Shown: positions 36,473 through 48,396 of the stretch, piece after piece
Layout: each line of letters starts with the position of its first letter
How positions within the stretch are numbered: the stretch's first letter is position 1
From: Cutaneotrichosporon cavernicola
Lineage: Eukaryota > Basidiomycota > Tremellomycetes > Trichosporonales > Trichosporonaceae
DNA: 64,000 nt
Assembly: GCF_030864355.1 (NCBI RefSeq)
Contig: NC_083397.1
Location: forward strand, 2,418,001 to 2,482,000
Reading direction: 5' to 3'
Notes under the pieces: model-generated
What the model saw: only the letters and a program-made list of their open reading frames with translations
Databases searched by the model: none
Told to the model about the DNA's origin: nothing
Made by a program: the position numbers and the translations under genes

Positions 36473-38284
36473 GTACCTAATACTTTGTTTGAGATGGCTT
36501 GATACAGTAGACCTATGAGAAGCCAGTAGGAGGGAGGATTGGAAGGAGACAACCAACAGGCTAGGTTACCATACCATATGACAACGAAACCACAAGACAA
36601 AGGACTATTAGGCGCTGTTCAGTGGTCAGCTACCAGCTACCAGCATTTGAGTGGGGGAAGGGAATAATAGTACGGTATAAGGGGACAAGAGACAAAGGTA
36701 ATGACAATATGACGATCGATTGAGGTTGAACCAAAAAAGGTAGCAACTAAGGCAGGTGATTCAGGTGATTCAAGTGACGAGTATGACGTGTTTGCCCTTT
36801 TGGTCCCTTTTACACTCCATGCCCATTTCGCCCTTTGCTCCTCCGTACCCTCAATCACTTGGCCCTTTGCCCTCTATCATCTGCAATCATCTGGACGCAA
36901 CTTTCCACTTATGGCAACCTGAAAGAGACCTGTGCCTGAAATACCATCCCCCCCAGGCCCACAGGCCCACAGGACAACAGGACATCAGGCCCACCCGCCG
37001 GCAGCCTGCAAGCTGCAAGCCTTGCAAGCCCTTTGGCCGAAACGTCGTCAGTCATATTTACAACTGCTGCCCATTCACCCCACCCATGTTTGCCTAATTC
37101 TAACAATGAGAGGCTTCAAGGTGGGCAGTCATACATTATAACAGGACGAGCATTTGTTCTAACAGTAGTATGGTACATATACGTACATACTTGACAAGGA
37201 CCTCATTTACTGTAAACTAAACCCTGACAACGACCATTGTGGTCGGCTTGAAGAGAATCGGGCCTCGCCAATCAACAGGCCGAACGCACCAAAGGCACCA
37301 TTTGGTATTTGATCCTTTCGAGTACGCTCCTCTCCTCAGCTCCTCAGATCCTCAACAGATCACAAGATCACTCACTGCCCGTCTCTGATTCGACTCTATA
37401 TAGCCAGTTGGTCGAATCCAATGTCCGAGCAGACAGCGGATCAGTGCAAAGGTGTCATCAAGTCTGCTATTTAGTATTAAGTCTCCAGTCAGATGGATGC
37501 ATGGGTGGCCATGTCAAACGACTTGAGGGCTTGGCCTGGGGTTGGGGGAGAGGGGCGCGCCTCACAGCCCTATGATAGATGTTGTCTGCGTACCTGCGTC
37601 ACACATACACACACCACAGGATCCACAATCCGTATCATCCTTCCACAGATTAACAGAAGGAACGCAAGGACATATCCTTTTGATCCCTAATACTGCACTC
37701 TTCTTCAAATAATTTTTTATTCATCCTCAATAGTTCTCACTACCTGTTCATTTGCATCCTTTGCAGACAGTGTCCCCAATCCTAACAGCCATAAAGATTG
37801 TCAGAGGCCCATGGCAAGAGTAATGGCGTCATTTCAATTGCTCCCGTCGATCATTCCTACCATGCAATGGAGGCCTGAGGAATTCCGGATGTGGCGGAAT
37901 GCAAGTGACTGCAAGACATATCCAAACCACGTGATCTTTTGTGGGGCCCTCGTTTCACATGGAAGCATTTTTGAACGCCGAGGGGCTTAGGTTTGGATTG
38001 ACTCTTTTGCTATATTAGGTAAAAAGCGGCAATTCAACGACGGCAAACGCGGGGCCCTTTGCCAACTGGATCAAGCCGATCAAGCCGAGGGTCCGAGTAT
38101 TCCATGCATCAACTGTCAAGCACCGCGCCGGCCCGGACCTTGGTTGACCCATGATGCATGACCCGCAGCGGCAGGTGACTCTCCATACAGATATACTAGT
38201 CTGTCGATAGATAGACCCAAGATCAACACTTACAATCTCTTTCGACTGCAACTTTGCCGACTCCAGCCTGTTGTACCAGCCAGC

Positions 38285-39778
38285 ATGTCGCCCAGCATGC
38301 CCTTGCTCGTCCGTGGAAGCCGTGCGGCAGTCGCTGCTCGCGCACTCCCCCGACTCTACACTGTGGCTGGCCGCCGTGGTGCAGCCACCTCGGTCGACGA
38401 CCCATCCGAAACCCGCTTGCAGAAGAACCGTGACGGCCAGCGTGCTCGCGGCGCAGTGTCCAAGGCCACTGCCCAGGAGCTCGAGCCCTCGCTTGGCAGC
38501 AGCAAGTTGCTGAGGAACACTCCCGAGGAGGTGAGCTTGTTGCAAGATCTGGCATGACATGCAAAAGTCTGACGCATTAGGCACTCGCGACCCAGGGACT
38601 TCGCTTTGCGGACGGCCATGGTCTTCGTGGCCCATCTGGCAAGGGTCGTGAGACTCGCAAGATGAACCTGCACCAGGCCGTGCGTGACGCTATCCGCACG
38701 GAGCTTGCCGTCAACCCCCGGTCCTTTGTGTTCGGCGAGGACGTCAAGGCTCACGGTGTCTTCCGCTGCACCCAGGGTCTTGCTGACGAGTTTGGTGAGG
38801 GAACCGCTTTCTTCATGTATTCAAGTTACTGACGATTAGGGGAGAAGCGTGTGTTCAACACGCCCCTCACGGAGCAGGGTATCGCTGGCTTTGGTATCGG
38901 CTTGGCGAGTGTGGGTTCGACTGCCATTGCCGAGATCCAGTTCGGTGACTATATCTTCCCTGCCTTTGACCAGCTCGTCAACGAGGCGGCCAAGCAGCGC
39001 TACGCTTCAGGAGGCAACTACCCTCTCAAGGGAGGATCGTTTACTATCCGCTCCCCGGTCATGAGTGTCGGGCACGGTGGCCTCTACCACTCTCAGAGCC
39101 CTGAAGTGAGTCCTCTTACATGATATTCTATCCAGGCAGCGATTAACGACGCAGGGCTTCTTCCTTGGTGCCAATGGTCTCAAGGTCGCGGTTGTGCGCT
39201 CGCCCATCCAGGCCAAGGGTGTCCTTCTTGCCGCTTTCCGCGACCCCAACCCGACCATTGTTTTCGAGCCCAAGGTTTTGTACCGTGCTGCCATTGAGGA
39301 AGTTCCCGTGGACGACTACACTCTTCCCCTTGGCACCACAGACACCATATTGGAGGGCACCGACCTTACAGTCGTGTCTTACGGCACGCCTCTGTACACG
39401 ACGTTGCGCGCGATCGAGCTCCTCCGCAACCCGCCTCCCCAGCTGGTGCAGTTCCTGCCTGAGCGCCTCCGTCCGCCTAACCCGGCCCCTTCTATCCAGC
39501 TCATCGACTTGCGCGCGATCAACCCTCTTCCCCTCGGTGAACTGACCGAGGCGGTCAAGAAGACTGGACGCATGGTTGTTGTCCACGAGGCAGGCAAGAG
39601 CGGAAGTGTCGGCAACAACATTGCTGGTGAGGTCGGGCGCCGCGCGTTCGACCACCTCGAGGCTCCTATCGGGCTTGTCAGCGGGTGGGACGTGCCCGTG
39701 CCCCTCGCGTACGAAAAGTTCTACCAGCCAGACGTCATCCGCGTGTTCGACAAGATGGTCGAGACTCTCAACTATTAG
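38285..39778 (+). CDS. BCKDHB: Branched-chain alpha-keto acid dehydrogenase E1 beta
   Basis: Beta chain of the thiamine-diphosphate decarboxylase in the mitochondrial complex that oxidises the keto acids of leucine, isoleucine and valine. Four exons; the first encodes an Arg-rich, acid-free presequence ([19 protein letters not shown]) that fits mitochondrial import. Mature part: [78 protein letters not shown] and [12 protein letters not shown], all typical. C-terminal transketolase half: [10 protein letters not shown] and [15 protein letters not shown]. Length about 430 residues including presequence; a Ser/Arg/Glu-rich insert sits between presequence and core. Convergent with the ARP9-like gene, 255 bp between stops. 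Confidence 0.95.
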
Positions 39779-40033
39779 AGAGTTTGTAGACGTTGTCCCC
39801 AGTCAGCCGCATCTGTACTCCTAAAGCTTCATGAATCGCATTTACTCCAAACTTTTGTTTTACCTTTGCCGTGGTGCGTTCAGCCTTTCAACGGTGTGTG
39901 TGTAGCAGAATGGCCTGGCAAAGAGCGGCTAAAGTACATGAGGGCCGCGTCTCACACCAACTGGTCCGCTCTGCTGGACATGACAGGGGTTGTCATTGAC
40001 CCCAGTCGTTACAATAACCGATACATCTCTACT

Positions 40034-41648
40034 CTACTGCTGCTGGGCCTCTGGCCACACGCCATGGATGCACGATGGACCGTGCGAGTTGTAGTCCAAC
40101 TTGGACACATAGTGCTTACCCTGACTCTCATTGAACGCAAGTTTGGCAACCATGGATGCGCCAATGAACGGTGCAAGGTCGACCGTCGCACCCTTGTAGT
40201 TGGCAAAGTATTCTCTGGGAGTCAGTTAAGGATACGGAACACCAACTCACGGTATCGAGAGTAACTTGACGCGTCCTGGCTGCGAGTCTGATGGCAGGTC
40301 CGACGAGGATAGGAGATACGGACTGACGTACGTCGCGATGGCGATGGGAAGCGACTTGAACCGCGCCATGTCGCCCACGATCGCGAGCCCGTCCCATACC
40401 GCCACGCGCTCATAGCCGTTGAGTGCCGAGTTCTCCACTGCGCGACCGATCGCCTCCCACACTGTGTCGCCGCCGCGTATCTTGCCTTTGAGTAGCGGTT
40501 CGGCGAGACGGTGGCGTACCTGCCCGACGACAATCTCCTTATTGGGCAACGAGGGAATCGAGATGGTAATAATGTCCGCTGCGACGGCCGCGTCAGCCGC
40601 AGCCTGCGCCTTGGACTGCGCAGCTGCCAACATTTGCGCCTGTTGCTTCTTCGACTTGTGCGAGTTTGCGATCTGCGGGGGGGGCGCGACATCCGCTGTC
40701 AGCCTGTCGTCAGCAACGTTCAGACTGCCAAAGCTCACTTTTTCGCGACGTCGAACCCCTCGTCCTCCTTCTCTGCCTTGCCAGCCACCTCGACAGTCTT
40801 CTGTCCGGCGCCTTTTGGGAGAGGCACCTCGATGTCCTCGCCGGTGCACTCGGCGAAGATAAACTCGCGTATCTCACGAACATACTTGCCCTTCTGTCCC
40901 GGGCCAAAGGACTCGACGCCAGCTGCCTTCTTCAACTCCTTGTCGAGCCACTCGTCTGCAAAAAGGAGTTTCTCGAGGTGAGACTCGCAGTCCAGCTCGC
41001 CAATGTCGACGGATGTGGCGCACTCCCACCTAACGATCGAGTCAAAGACGACAGCCACAGTCGACGTACTGCGCCCAATGTGCAGAACAATGCCTGTCGT
41101 CGTGTTCAGCCCGAGCAGCGAAACGATCGAGTTTGGGAACAGTGCGAGCTGCGGCGCGTTCAGGTTCTCAAACACCATCTGAGTGTAGAGCTCCTGCTCT
41201 GACAGGGGCAGGGTTGGGGATGATGCTGGCGGAACGAGGAGGAGAGGGTGCGTATTGTTATTCGGCTTGATGTTGAGCATTGCGTACATCTGGAGGAGGA
41301 CAATCTCGCGCCCCTCCCAGTCGATCTTGTCCTCGGGCGCAAAAGGCCACCTGACCTCGACCGCGTCTGAATTGTCCGCCAATGCCTTGTCGAGCGCCTC
41401 GCCTACGAGCACGTCTGCTCGGTTCAGTTGTGGCGTCCCGTTCATCGTGACGTCGCCGCCCACGTCCACCCCGTTGGATGTCTTGGGAACACCATAGCAG
41501 GCCTTGACCTCCTGCGCGTGTCAGAATGCTACCAAGCTCCGCCCAGCGCTATGCTCACAATGGTTGGTCGCGACACTAAATCTGTCAATCCATGCGTCGC
41601 GCGCACGATCTCGTCGTCGACCACTGCGATGACTGGCAGGTGACTCAT
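40034..41648 (-). CDS. ARP9: Actin-related protein, ARP9-like
   Basis: Probably a subunit of SWI/SNF- or RSC-type chromatin remodellers. Start MSHLPVIAVVDDEIVRATHG; the first intron joins SRPTI to EVKACYGVP. The middle has actin-fold phosphate-2 character in LHIGRSTSTVAVVFDSIVRW. A large insert rich in Lys/Ala/Glu (SHKSKKQQAQMLAAAQSKAQ) is followed by IRGGDTVWEAIGRAVENS and VAVWDGLAIVGDMARFKSLP, an actin adenosine-site-like segment. The tail KHYVSKLDYNSHGPSCIHG resembles the actin C-terminal WISKQEYDESGP pattern. About 480 residues in five or so exons. Nucleotide-binding residues look degraded, as in ARP9. Assignment to ARP9 rather than another ARP is by overall pattern and is the weakest part of the call. 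Confidence 0.65.
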
Positions 41649-42560
41649 GACGAGGGGTGGATGGAGATCCAAGATCAGTTGGTTTGTTGTTGACAAGAGA
41701 GATGTAAGGCGCTAATCAAGTTAATCAAGCCTAATCCATTAATCCAAGCATTCTTGAGATACAAGGCGCGCTAATGTGGGGTGCCTAAACTACCAAATCA
41801 CCATTGCAATCTGCTTCCGTGTTGTCACTTTTGGCGACTGACTTTGGTTTGATCGCTCCACACTTGACAAATCAGTGTTTACAGAGCATCCAGTTCAAAC
41901 TCGCACTGCTATATTACTGACACTGCTTCTTGGAGAACGTGCAACTTGACCGCTGACCAGCTTCATGACTTGGAGGACGTGGGTGGAGTGGATGTTTGCT
42001 AACGACCAACACTTTGTTTGATGCTCCCCAGACATGTCGTCAAGTCGTCAAGTCTGAGACTTGTCTTGCCTCTTGCCATCAACTGAATATGAATACAACG
42101 CACAGCATGACCGCTCCTTAGCTGGATGGGATAGCAATCAAGTCGATTTAGCCAAGTGGGCTGAACTGACATCTACATCACACATCATCCACTCCGCACA
42201 AGCAACACCAAGCGCCAAGCTCTCAAAACATCGCTAGCTGGGCTGTCAATGAGATGCGGACGAGTTGCTTTCGCACTTGGCCCTGGGCTGCAACATGCTC
42301 ATCCCACGCTCATCTCCACCACAATATAACGTTGGTGAGGGGGGCTCTGTCTCGAAGAGGCTCATATATACTCGTGTCTACTCACGAGAGGTGCGGTTGT
42401 GGACAATTTGGACAGCTATGAATCGAATGGATATGTGCGCCCAGCTGACATATTACTCTTCGGCCCGCTGTACTGTCAATTACGATGATGCATAATGGGA
42501 GAAAGGTGCTATAAACAGCGACCCCGTCGGTGCAGCACGAGCGCCATTTGCGAGGTACAA
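41649..42560. other. Intergenic: ARP9-like promoter, POP1 3' flank
   Basis: 912 bp between two minus-strand genes. Short direct repeats of GATTAATCAAG type occur near 41710-41745. No supportable gene. Confidence 0.55.
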
Positions 42561-45066
42561 TCACTGGACGAGGGTGAGCGACGCGAGGCGGAAGATGTGT
42601 CCGTCGCGGTTTTTAATCTTGACGACTGCGAGCTCTGGTTGTGGGGACTGACGCGCAGCAACCAGGAGGCGGTGGTAACCGGCCAGTGAAACCATACCAA
42701 GTCCATGTCCCTCGCCGCGAGTGAGCGAGATGTTGCCGGTTGTCACAAAGCCGATCACACCCTTGTCGCTGTGCTCCTCGCCCAGCTTCAGCAGCTCGCT
42801 CGCGCCGCTATGCTGTACTGCCGTATTCTGGTCCTGGGCGTGGGCGTTAAGCCAAATGTTCCGCTCAGCCGCGTCGAGCTCGGTGATCGTCGCCATGTCG
42901 GATGGCGAGCCGCGCCCGATCATCTCAACCTGAACCTGGCAGAGAGCGCTGGTGAAGAGCTCTTGCGTGGCGGACAGTGGCAGCTGCGACATTCCGCGAC
43001 GCTGTCGGAAGACGTTCACGCACTCCAGAAGGCGAACAGCCGGGTCCTCGGCCGCGACGAGAGTTGCGACGCAAGGCGCAAGGGCGGGGTTAAACAGCCA
43101 TGTTCGGAGCTCGGCTTGACCATTCGTGGCAGTTTCCTCAGCCGAGGTCACTCCAGCATCCTTCTCGTCAGCTGCTATCGTGGGTCCATAACTTACCCCC
43201 AGCACCTCAGCCCACACTGGGCGGAAGGGCCACCGGGTCCCTAACACCGAGAACTCGGGACGTTTACCTGGCGGCTTGCGGAGCCAGCGCACCTGGTCTA
43301 CCTGAGATTGTTGCGCCTCCCACGCGTCAGACGCGTGACAGACCGACGAGTAGTGTTCGGGGAATGAGGGAACTCCAGCCTCGCGGCACCGGTTGCGGCG
43401 CTCCACAACACCAGCCAAGCGAGCGTTGCAGTAGACAAACGACGGGAGGAACGCCATCGACCACCCATGCGGGATGAGGAGTGTCCAGCTATGGAAGCCC
43501 GAAGCCTCTTGTCCTGGGGTCTGGCTCTGCACAGTGTTCTTAATGAGAATAACAGGCACACGATCGTCGTTTACTGTTGCGGAGAGCCGAGTACCTGGCA
43601 CGTCGAGCTGGTGCCGGCGCGCGTCGAGATCTGACTTTTTCCACCGCGGCTTCGAAAGCGGTGTGCGCACATCGGCATCCCACAGCTCCGTTGACACTCC
43701 CTTAGGAGTCTGGAGAGTCTCCCAGGGGGACTGGATCAAGGTGGGGGTCTCTTGTATGCGCGCAGGAGGATAACTGTTGTCAGAGACAAAATAGGACAAG
43801 ACTCACGACAACCGAGGGTCGTACACCTTGAAGCCCACGATCATCCCGTCTGGGCACTCGGCCGGGTCCCCGTGAAGGAGAGACGCAAGAGCGCGCTTCT
43901 TGTCCTCGGGCTCGGAGTTGCAGATCCGCATCGAACGGCTGAGTACCTGTCCTGCCAGGGGCCCAGTGATCTCGAAAGACTCGAGTGTGTCACGCAGGTC
44001 GTGAACAAGAAGGGCCCCGAACTCGTCTGAGTGTGCCGAAATCGCAGTCGTCATCGTCTCCCACACCTCGTCAAAGATGGAGGGGTGCACCCGCAGCCAG
44101 ACAGTGCGGCCTTTGTCCTCCCTGGCAGGCTGCCACAATACGTCCACCGGGCCGATGAGACCTAGAGGGAACGTGCCAAAATGATAGGCGGAGATATGGG
44201 CCACGCGCATCCCTCCATCGTATTTATTGCCCGTGAACGTCCCCGCCGAGACTTTTGAGAGAAGGGCGATGATGTCCTTCTGAGTGCCCTGCAGCTCTAT
44301 AACTCCCACGAAGCTAGTATCCTGCATGATCGCGCGCCGACGCGCGGCACGGTATGCCGCGCGGAAGCCCTTAAGCGTCGGGGTCATTCCCAGGCGATAA
44401 CCCCAGATGTTAGCCATGTGGAATCGCTTCGCGTGGAAGATATGCGACCCCAGCCAGCGTTTGTGTACTGCGTGAGCTAAAAGTAACCCAGATTAACCCA
44501 CCCTGTCGCGCGCGCAATTGGAGCGTGCGACTGCGTCCTCGCAGGTCTCCGCGTGCGCGCAGCTTGGCCTTCTTGCGGTGGATTTTGTCTGTCATATCTC
44601 CAGGGTCAATCTCGGCGGCAGCGCGGCTCCGCAGACGTTTCGGCACGCGGCGCGGATTATGACTAGCTGCGCGGCGACGCAGGTGCCTCGGAAGCGATTG
44701 GAAAGCGCGCGATGAGCAGAACGCAGAAGCAGCCTTGATTGCGTTCTGCATGGCGGCGATTTCCAGAGCGCGTGTCTGCTGTCAGTTACATCCATGACCT
44801 GAAAGTCTACCTCTGCAAACCGCTCGACAGAGACAAATCCGGGTAGGTTGTTCGACGCTGGGTCGTTAGTTTGCTAGTTCTCGATGCCCAAGCTACCCAC
44901 TCTTTACCAGGTCGTGGAGGCCTTTCAGCACGCCCCGTTCCTTCCCTTGACCCCGCCGCTTTGCATGCACATTGTGCTTGAGTAGGTCCTCGGTCTTCTG
45001 GATGCTCCGCATGGGCTTCTTTGCACCGTTCGATAGCCCAAAATTACTCTGCTGTTTGGGAGCCAT
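42561..45066 (-). CDS. POP1: RNase P / RNase MRP subunit POP1
   Basis: Largest protein of RNase P (5' maturation of tRNA) and RNase MRP (rRNA and RNA turnover), nucleolar. Start MAPKQQSNFGLSNGAKK. POP1 N-terminal domain: RFAETRALEIAAMQNAIKAA, SLPRHLRRRAASHNPRRVPK and HRKKAKLRARGDLRGRSRTL, all basic family signatures, then MANIWGYRLGMTPTLKGFRA. The central POP1 core continues with VLWQPAREDKGRTVWLRVHP. The POPLD domain is in the 3' exon: IPHGWSMAFLPSFVYCNARL and HYSSVCHASDAWEAQQ. C-terminus ends about 42561 with GLGMVSLAGYHRLL. About 770 residues, five exons. Its start codon is 126 bp from the divergent RIT1 start. Confidence 0.93.
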
Positions 45067-45192
45067 GGCGAGTCGATATTGATGGAGTGTAAGAGGAATG
45101 TTGCAAGATCAACAAATATTGTGCCTGTGTCTAAATCTTTGTGCCTCCACTTTTGTCACCATCCACCTCCCTCCCTCCACATTCTGTAAGAC
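45067..45192. promoter_or_regulatory. Compact bidirectional promoter, POP1 / RIT1
   Basis: Only 126 bp separates the two divergent start codons, so both 5' UTRs and core promoters must lie within it. Includes a CCACCTCCCTCCCTCC pyrimidine stretch near the RIT1 start (about 45160-45180). Confidence 0.75.
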
Positions 45193-46937
45193 ATGAACGC
45201 CGACGCAAAGGCGGTCAAGAAGCATGCGGCGCAGCATGACCTGTTCAATCGTCTGCACTCCATAGCAGCAGATGAGAGCTTTGTGAAACGCGTTGCTCAG
45301 GAATGGTTCGACGGGCGGTTCAAGGTTGTCGGTGGGTCAAACCTTGTCATGTCGAGCGATAGCTGACATATAGCAAACCAACGCTGCGGGACGTGGTACT
45401 GTGACCCCGAGGTGAGTCCAGCGGTTCAATAGGCATTGATCTGTTGGCTGACGAAAGACAAGCTCGGATGAATATGCGTACTTCAAGTCGACGGACGGGC
45501 ATACCTTGGTGCGATCCCATTCTTCCCGAGCTCACTTAGAACTGGGATTTCAACCTGCGCCGGTCCAACCTCGCCCTGGCAGTACACGCAGAGGAAAAAG
45601 GAGGATTCATCCTCGTAGACTCGACGCGGCGCGGCAAGGTGACCAACAGTTCTTTCGCTAGCTGACAGCAGCGTATGCCGGACGGGCTCTCGAAGACTGT
45701 ACCGATCTGGTGTGCGGTCGTGAACCGCGCCATTGCATTGCGTAGGCAACGCGAAGGCGTCCCAGAGAGGGAATGGGATCTGATGCTGTACGTGCCAGCC
45801 CAGATCGTGTCGCCGTCGGAGCGAGCCCAGATCGAAGCGCGTCTCGACGCATGGGCGCACCTCCTCGAAACGTCTGTGCTGCCGCTCCCGTCCCTGGAGA
45901 AGCCTCTTCGCCCGTTCTTTGTGCACCCGTCAACTTCTGTGCCGCCCACCATTCCCGATGGTCCAGACTACACGCCCATCGTTTGCGTGTCGGCGTCGCG
46001 ATGGGTCAACGGTGGCACGGACGAGATTCCCGTTGCCACGCGCGTCGGTGAGGGCCCGTTCACGCGGACAGTCGCGTTCGACTACGTCCCGGGTGCCGGT
46101 GACGACGATGAACTGTGGGGCCGGGTGAGTTATGGCTTGTGCCGGAAGGCCTGACAGAAGGGACTCAAACCCGCCATGTACCATTCCGAGAAGAGCTGGC
46201 TGCTCGCGACTCCGCGCGACGAGCTGCCAGACGCGGTGGACGAACTTGTTGGCGAAAAGGGACTTGCGGCCGCCATGCAAGGAACGACATTGGATGATCA
46301 GAGAGGTGGGTCTGCGGACGACTTTGCGGGCGCAACAGCGGTTTCCCCTGGGCTCGTCCTCGACCTCGGGCCACCCATCCGACCTGGGAATGAGGAAGTC
46401 GGCAAGCCGGTCACTACAGTCTTCCGAATTGTCGAAATCGAGGAGCCGCTCAAGAATGCGCCACATGTTCTCCCGCTACCATCGTCTGGGTACACCACAG
46501 TGGTGGCAGCCATCCCCTCATCGCGGTCCAAAGGGAAAGAGTTCCTACTGGCTCTGGACGAGTTGCGGGCCCACGTTACTCGAATGGCGGAGGCAGGGAC
46601 AGTTCTGCTCAGTCCAGGCCGAGAGGAGGAACTCGATGCAGCGCTTAAGCAGCACCACGCACCACAAACAGACCCTCCAGCCGTCGTTACCCTCTCGAGC
46701 GCCGAGCATCTGCTCGCAGGCAACCTCACGTCAGCCAAGAAGCTCATCCTCCCCATCGCTGTTTCACTGTTGTGCTCGGTTCCAGCACTGGGTGAGGAAC
46801 TCGACGATGACGAGGAGGTGGACAAGATCGTCATTGCCGACACGCTGCACAAGCTCGTTGCACTGTGGCCCGACGGCAACCCGCCTCGCGCCGCACTGAA
46901 GCGCGTCAACGAGTTCCTCATGAGCAAGCGTCGGTAG
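45193..46937 (+). CDS. RIT1: Initiator tRNA A64 2'-O-ribosylphosphate transferase
   Basis: Adds a phosphoribosyl group to A64 of initiator tRNA-Met, excluding it from elongation in fungi. Seven exons; junctions checked include FKVV to ANQRCGTWYCDPE, STDGHTL to NWDFNLRRSN, RRGK to RMPDGLSKTVPIW and WGR to KGLKPAMYHSEKSW. The N-terminal catalytic domain carries TRRGKRMPDGLSKTVPIWCAV, the family signature, and YVPAQIVSPSE. A mid-protein tail (YHSEKSWLLATPRDE) and the C-terminal DUSP-like domain follow. The C-terminal GKD-type signature of yeast Rit1 is not obvious here; the equivalent segment reads HLLAGNLTSAKKLILPIA. About 500 residues. Divergent partner POP1 also acts on tRNA. Confidence 0.92.
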
Positions 46938-47005
46938 ATATAATACCACATATGCATGGATGGCTGAACTGCCCACGACTGTCAAATTTCTCGCACTACA
47001 ATGGA

Positions 47006-48396
47006 CTACGACGCAGGCGGTAAGAGGGGAGACGCAAGAGAGGCAGCGCCACGCGTGAGGCGCTCCATTGCGTCCTCGGGGAACATGTAGATGTGGCGCA
47101 GACTGGGGCACACGACGGAACTGGGCACGTCCCCTGTGGGCCTGCCATTAGCGTGTTCTTCGTGGGTACTCACGGCTCCTGTAAATCCGGAGGCCCGTCG
47201 TTGGCGTTTTCGGTTTCGGAACTCGAAACCATCACGACTGCCTCAGGCTCAGGCCCTGGCTCAAGCTTGGCGGCACCGGGCGTCGTGCTTTTCGTGGCAG
47301 TTGTCGTCGCGTCAGTCGTACCAAAGGAAAGGCCCGCCAGGGTATCGTGCCCGCGGCCAGCCGCGGGAGACGGTACACGCTCAGTTGAGCGGTTTATAAT
47401 CGGAGGTTCTTTGTCGGGGATGCCTTGGTTACGGTGAGTGGTTGCCGGGCGGGGATCATACTTGGACTTGCAGGGTTTAGGTGGCATGGGAAGGATTGCG
47501 TTCGTGAGGCTCTCTTCGACGGCCTGATTAAGGATGTTTGCGCGCCATTGGCGGTCTTGCACGAACGAGATGCGGTAATGCTTGCCCCGTGGGGCGATGG
47601 ACGGGCGGCGTGCAGGAAGAGCCTTGCCCTTGTCTTTATCGTGCGGTGTTGTCTTATTTCTGCCAATGCAGGACGAGAAGCAGCCGTCGCGCGTCTTGGA
47701 CGAGGAGGTGCTTGAGGTTGACGTTGACGTTCTGGAAGACGGCCGAGGGGCCCGGCGTGGGATTGCAAACGTTGGACGCTGGTCAGTGTACAGCGGTGGG
47801 AGGTAGAATGTCGGGCTCGTTTTGAGGATGGGCCGACGGGGCCCGGGTCGTGACTGGTCGAGTAATGGAGGGGCCAGAACATCGTCGAGCATGTGTGATC
47901 GCCGGTGGCTCGACGGGCCCGAATGGCTCAGCCACGGCGCCCAGTCTGGGGCCTCTCGAGCCCCAAAGGTGTCAGAGTCGCCCATGTCGTCCGAGTAGAT
48001 TACGCTCTCGCCGCTAAGCGAACGCTCAGAGTCGAGGAAGAACGTAGACCGCGAAAAGGAGGGGTCGGAAGAGAGAGGATACACGCTCGTGTAAGTGGAG
48101 GCTGTGAGGCTGATGCCGTCTGGGGCCGGGAGGCCTCTCCGCCAGCCAACAACTCCTTGCCTCCACTGAGGTGTCGATTCGACTAGGACACCTGCGCGGT
48201 CAACCTCGTGCTGGATGGGCAGCGGAATGCCATGGTTGGGTCCCATATCGTTCTCATCATCGAACGCGTCCCACGGCGCCAGGCCGTCAGGACGCGAGAG
48301 CCTCTGCGGTGTCCTGCTGCCAAAGGAAGTAACACTGTGGACGGGGTTGGGGAGGGAGGGAAGGGTGATGAAAGGAGTGTGGTAATGTTGCGACAT
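47006..48396 (-). CDS. Hypothetical disordered protein with a hidden 3' exon
   Basis: Start MSQHYHTPFITLPSLPN. Mostly Pro/Ser/Arg-rich, predicted disordered, with a Cys pair in DGCFSSCIGRN and a conserved-looking helix, QWRANILNQAVEES. The frame reads to a stop at 47170, but a 32-nt intron (47142-47173, GTGAGT donor, CTAAT branch) would instead join QEP to PTGDVPSSVVCPSLRHIYMF and 33 further residues with normal codon character before TAG at 47006. I prefer the spliced form (about 452 residues). No domain recognised. Convergent with RIT1, 68 bp between stops. Confidence 0.7.

Larger units (their letters stand above)
35943..38284. promoter_or_regulatory. 2.3-kb divergent upstream region, PKA / BCKDH E1-beta
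   Basis: No supportable gene. On the PKA side are a GATGGT tandem repeat (about 36225-36277), a cluster of TACAAAGT words including a 12-bp inverted repeat (36416-36472) and G-rich stretches. Mid-region are pyrimidine- and CAGG-rich imperfect repeats (about 36950-36995). The last few hundred bases before 38285 should hold the mitochondrial enzyme's promoter. Confidence 0.6.

Noticed and set aside
36756..37097. 113-codon plus ORF in the PKA upstream region
   Set aside because: Driven by imperfect Pro/His-coding repeats; no homology or splice context.
42705..43244. 179-codon plus-strand ORF opposite POP1
   Set aside because: Antisense to the conserved POPLD region; no independent support.
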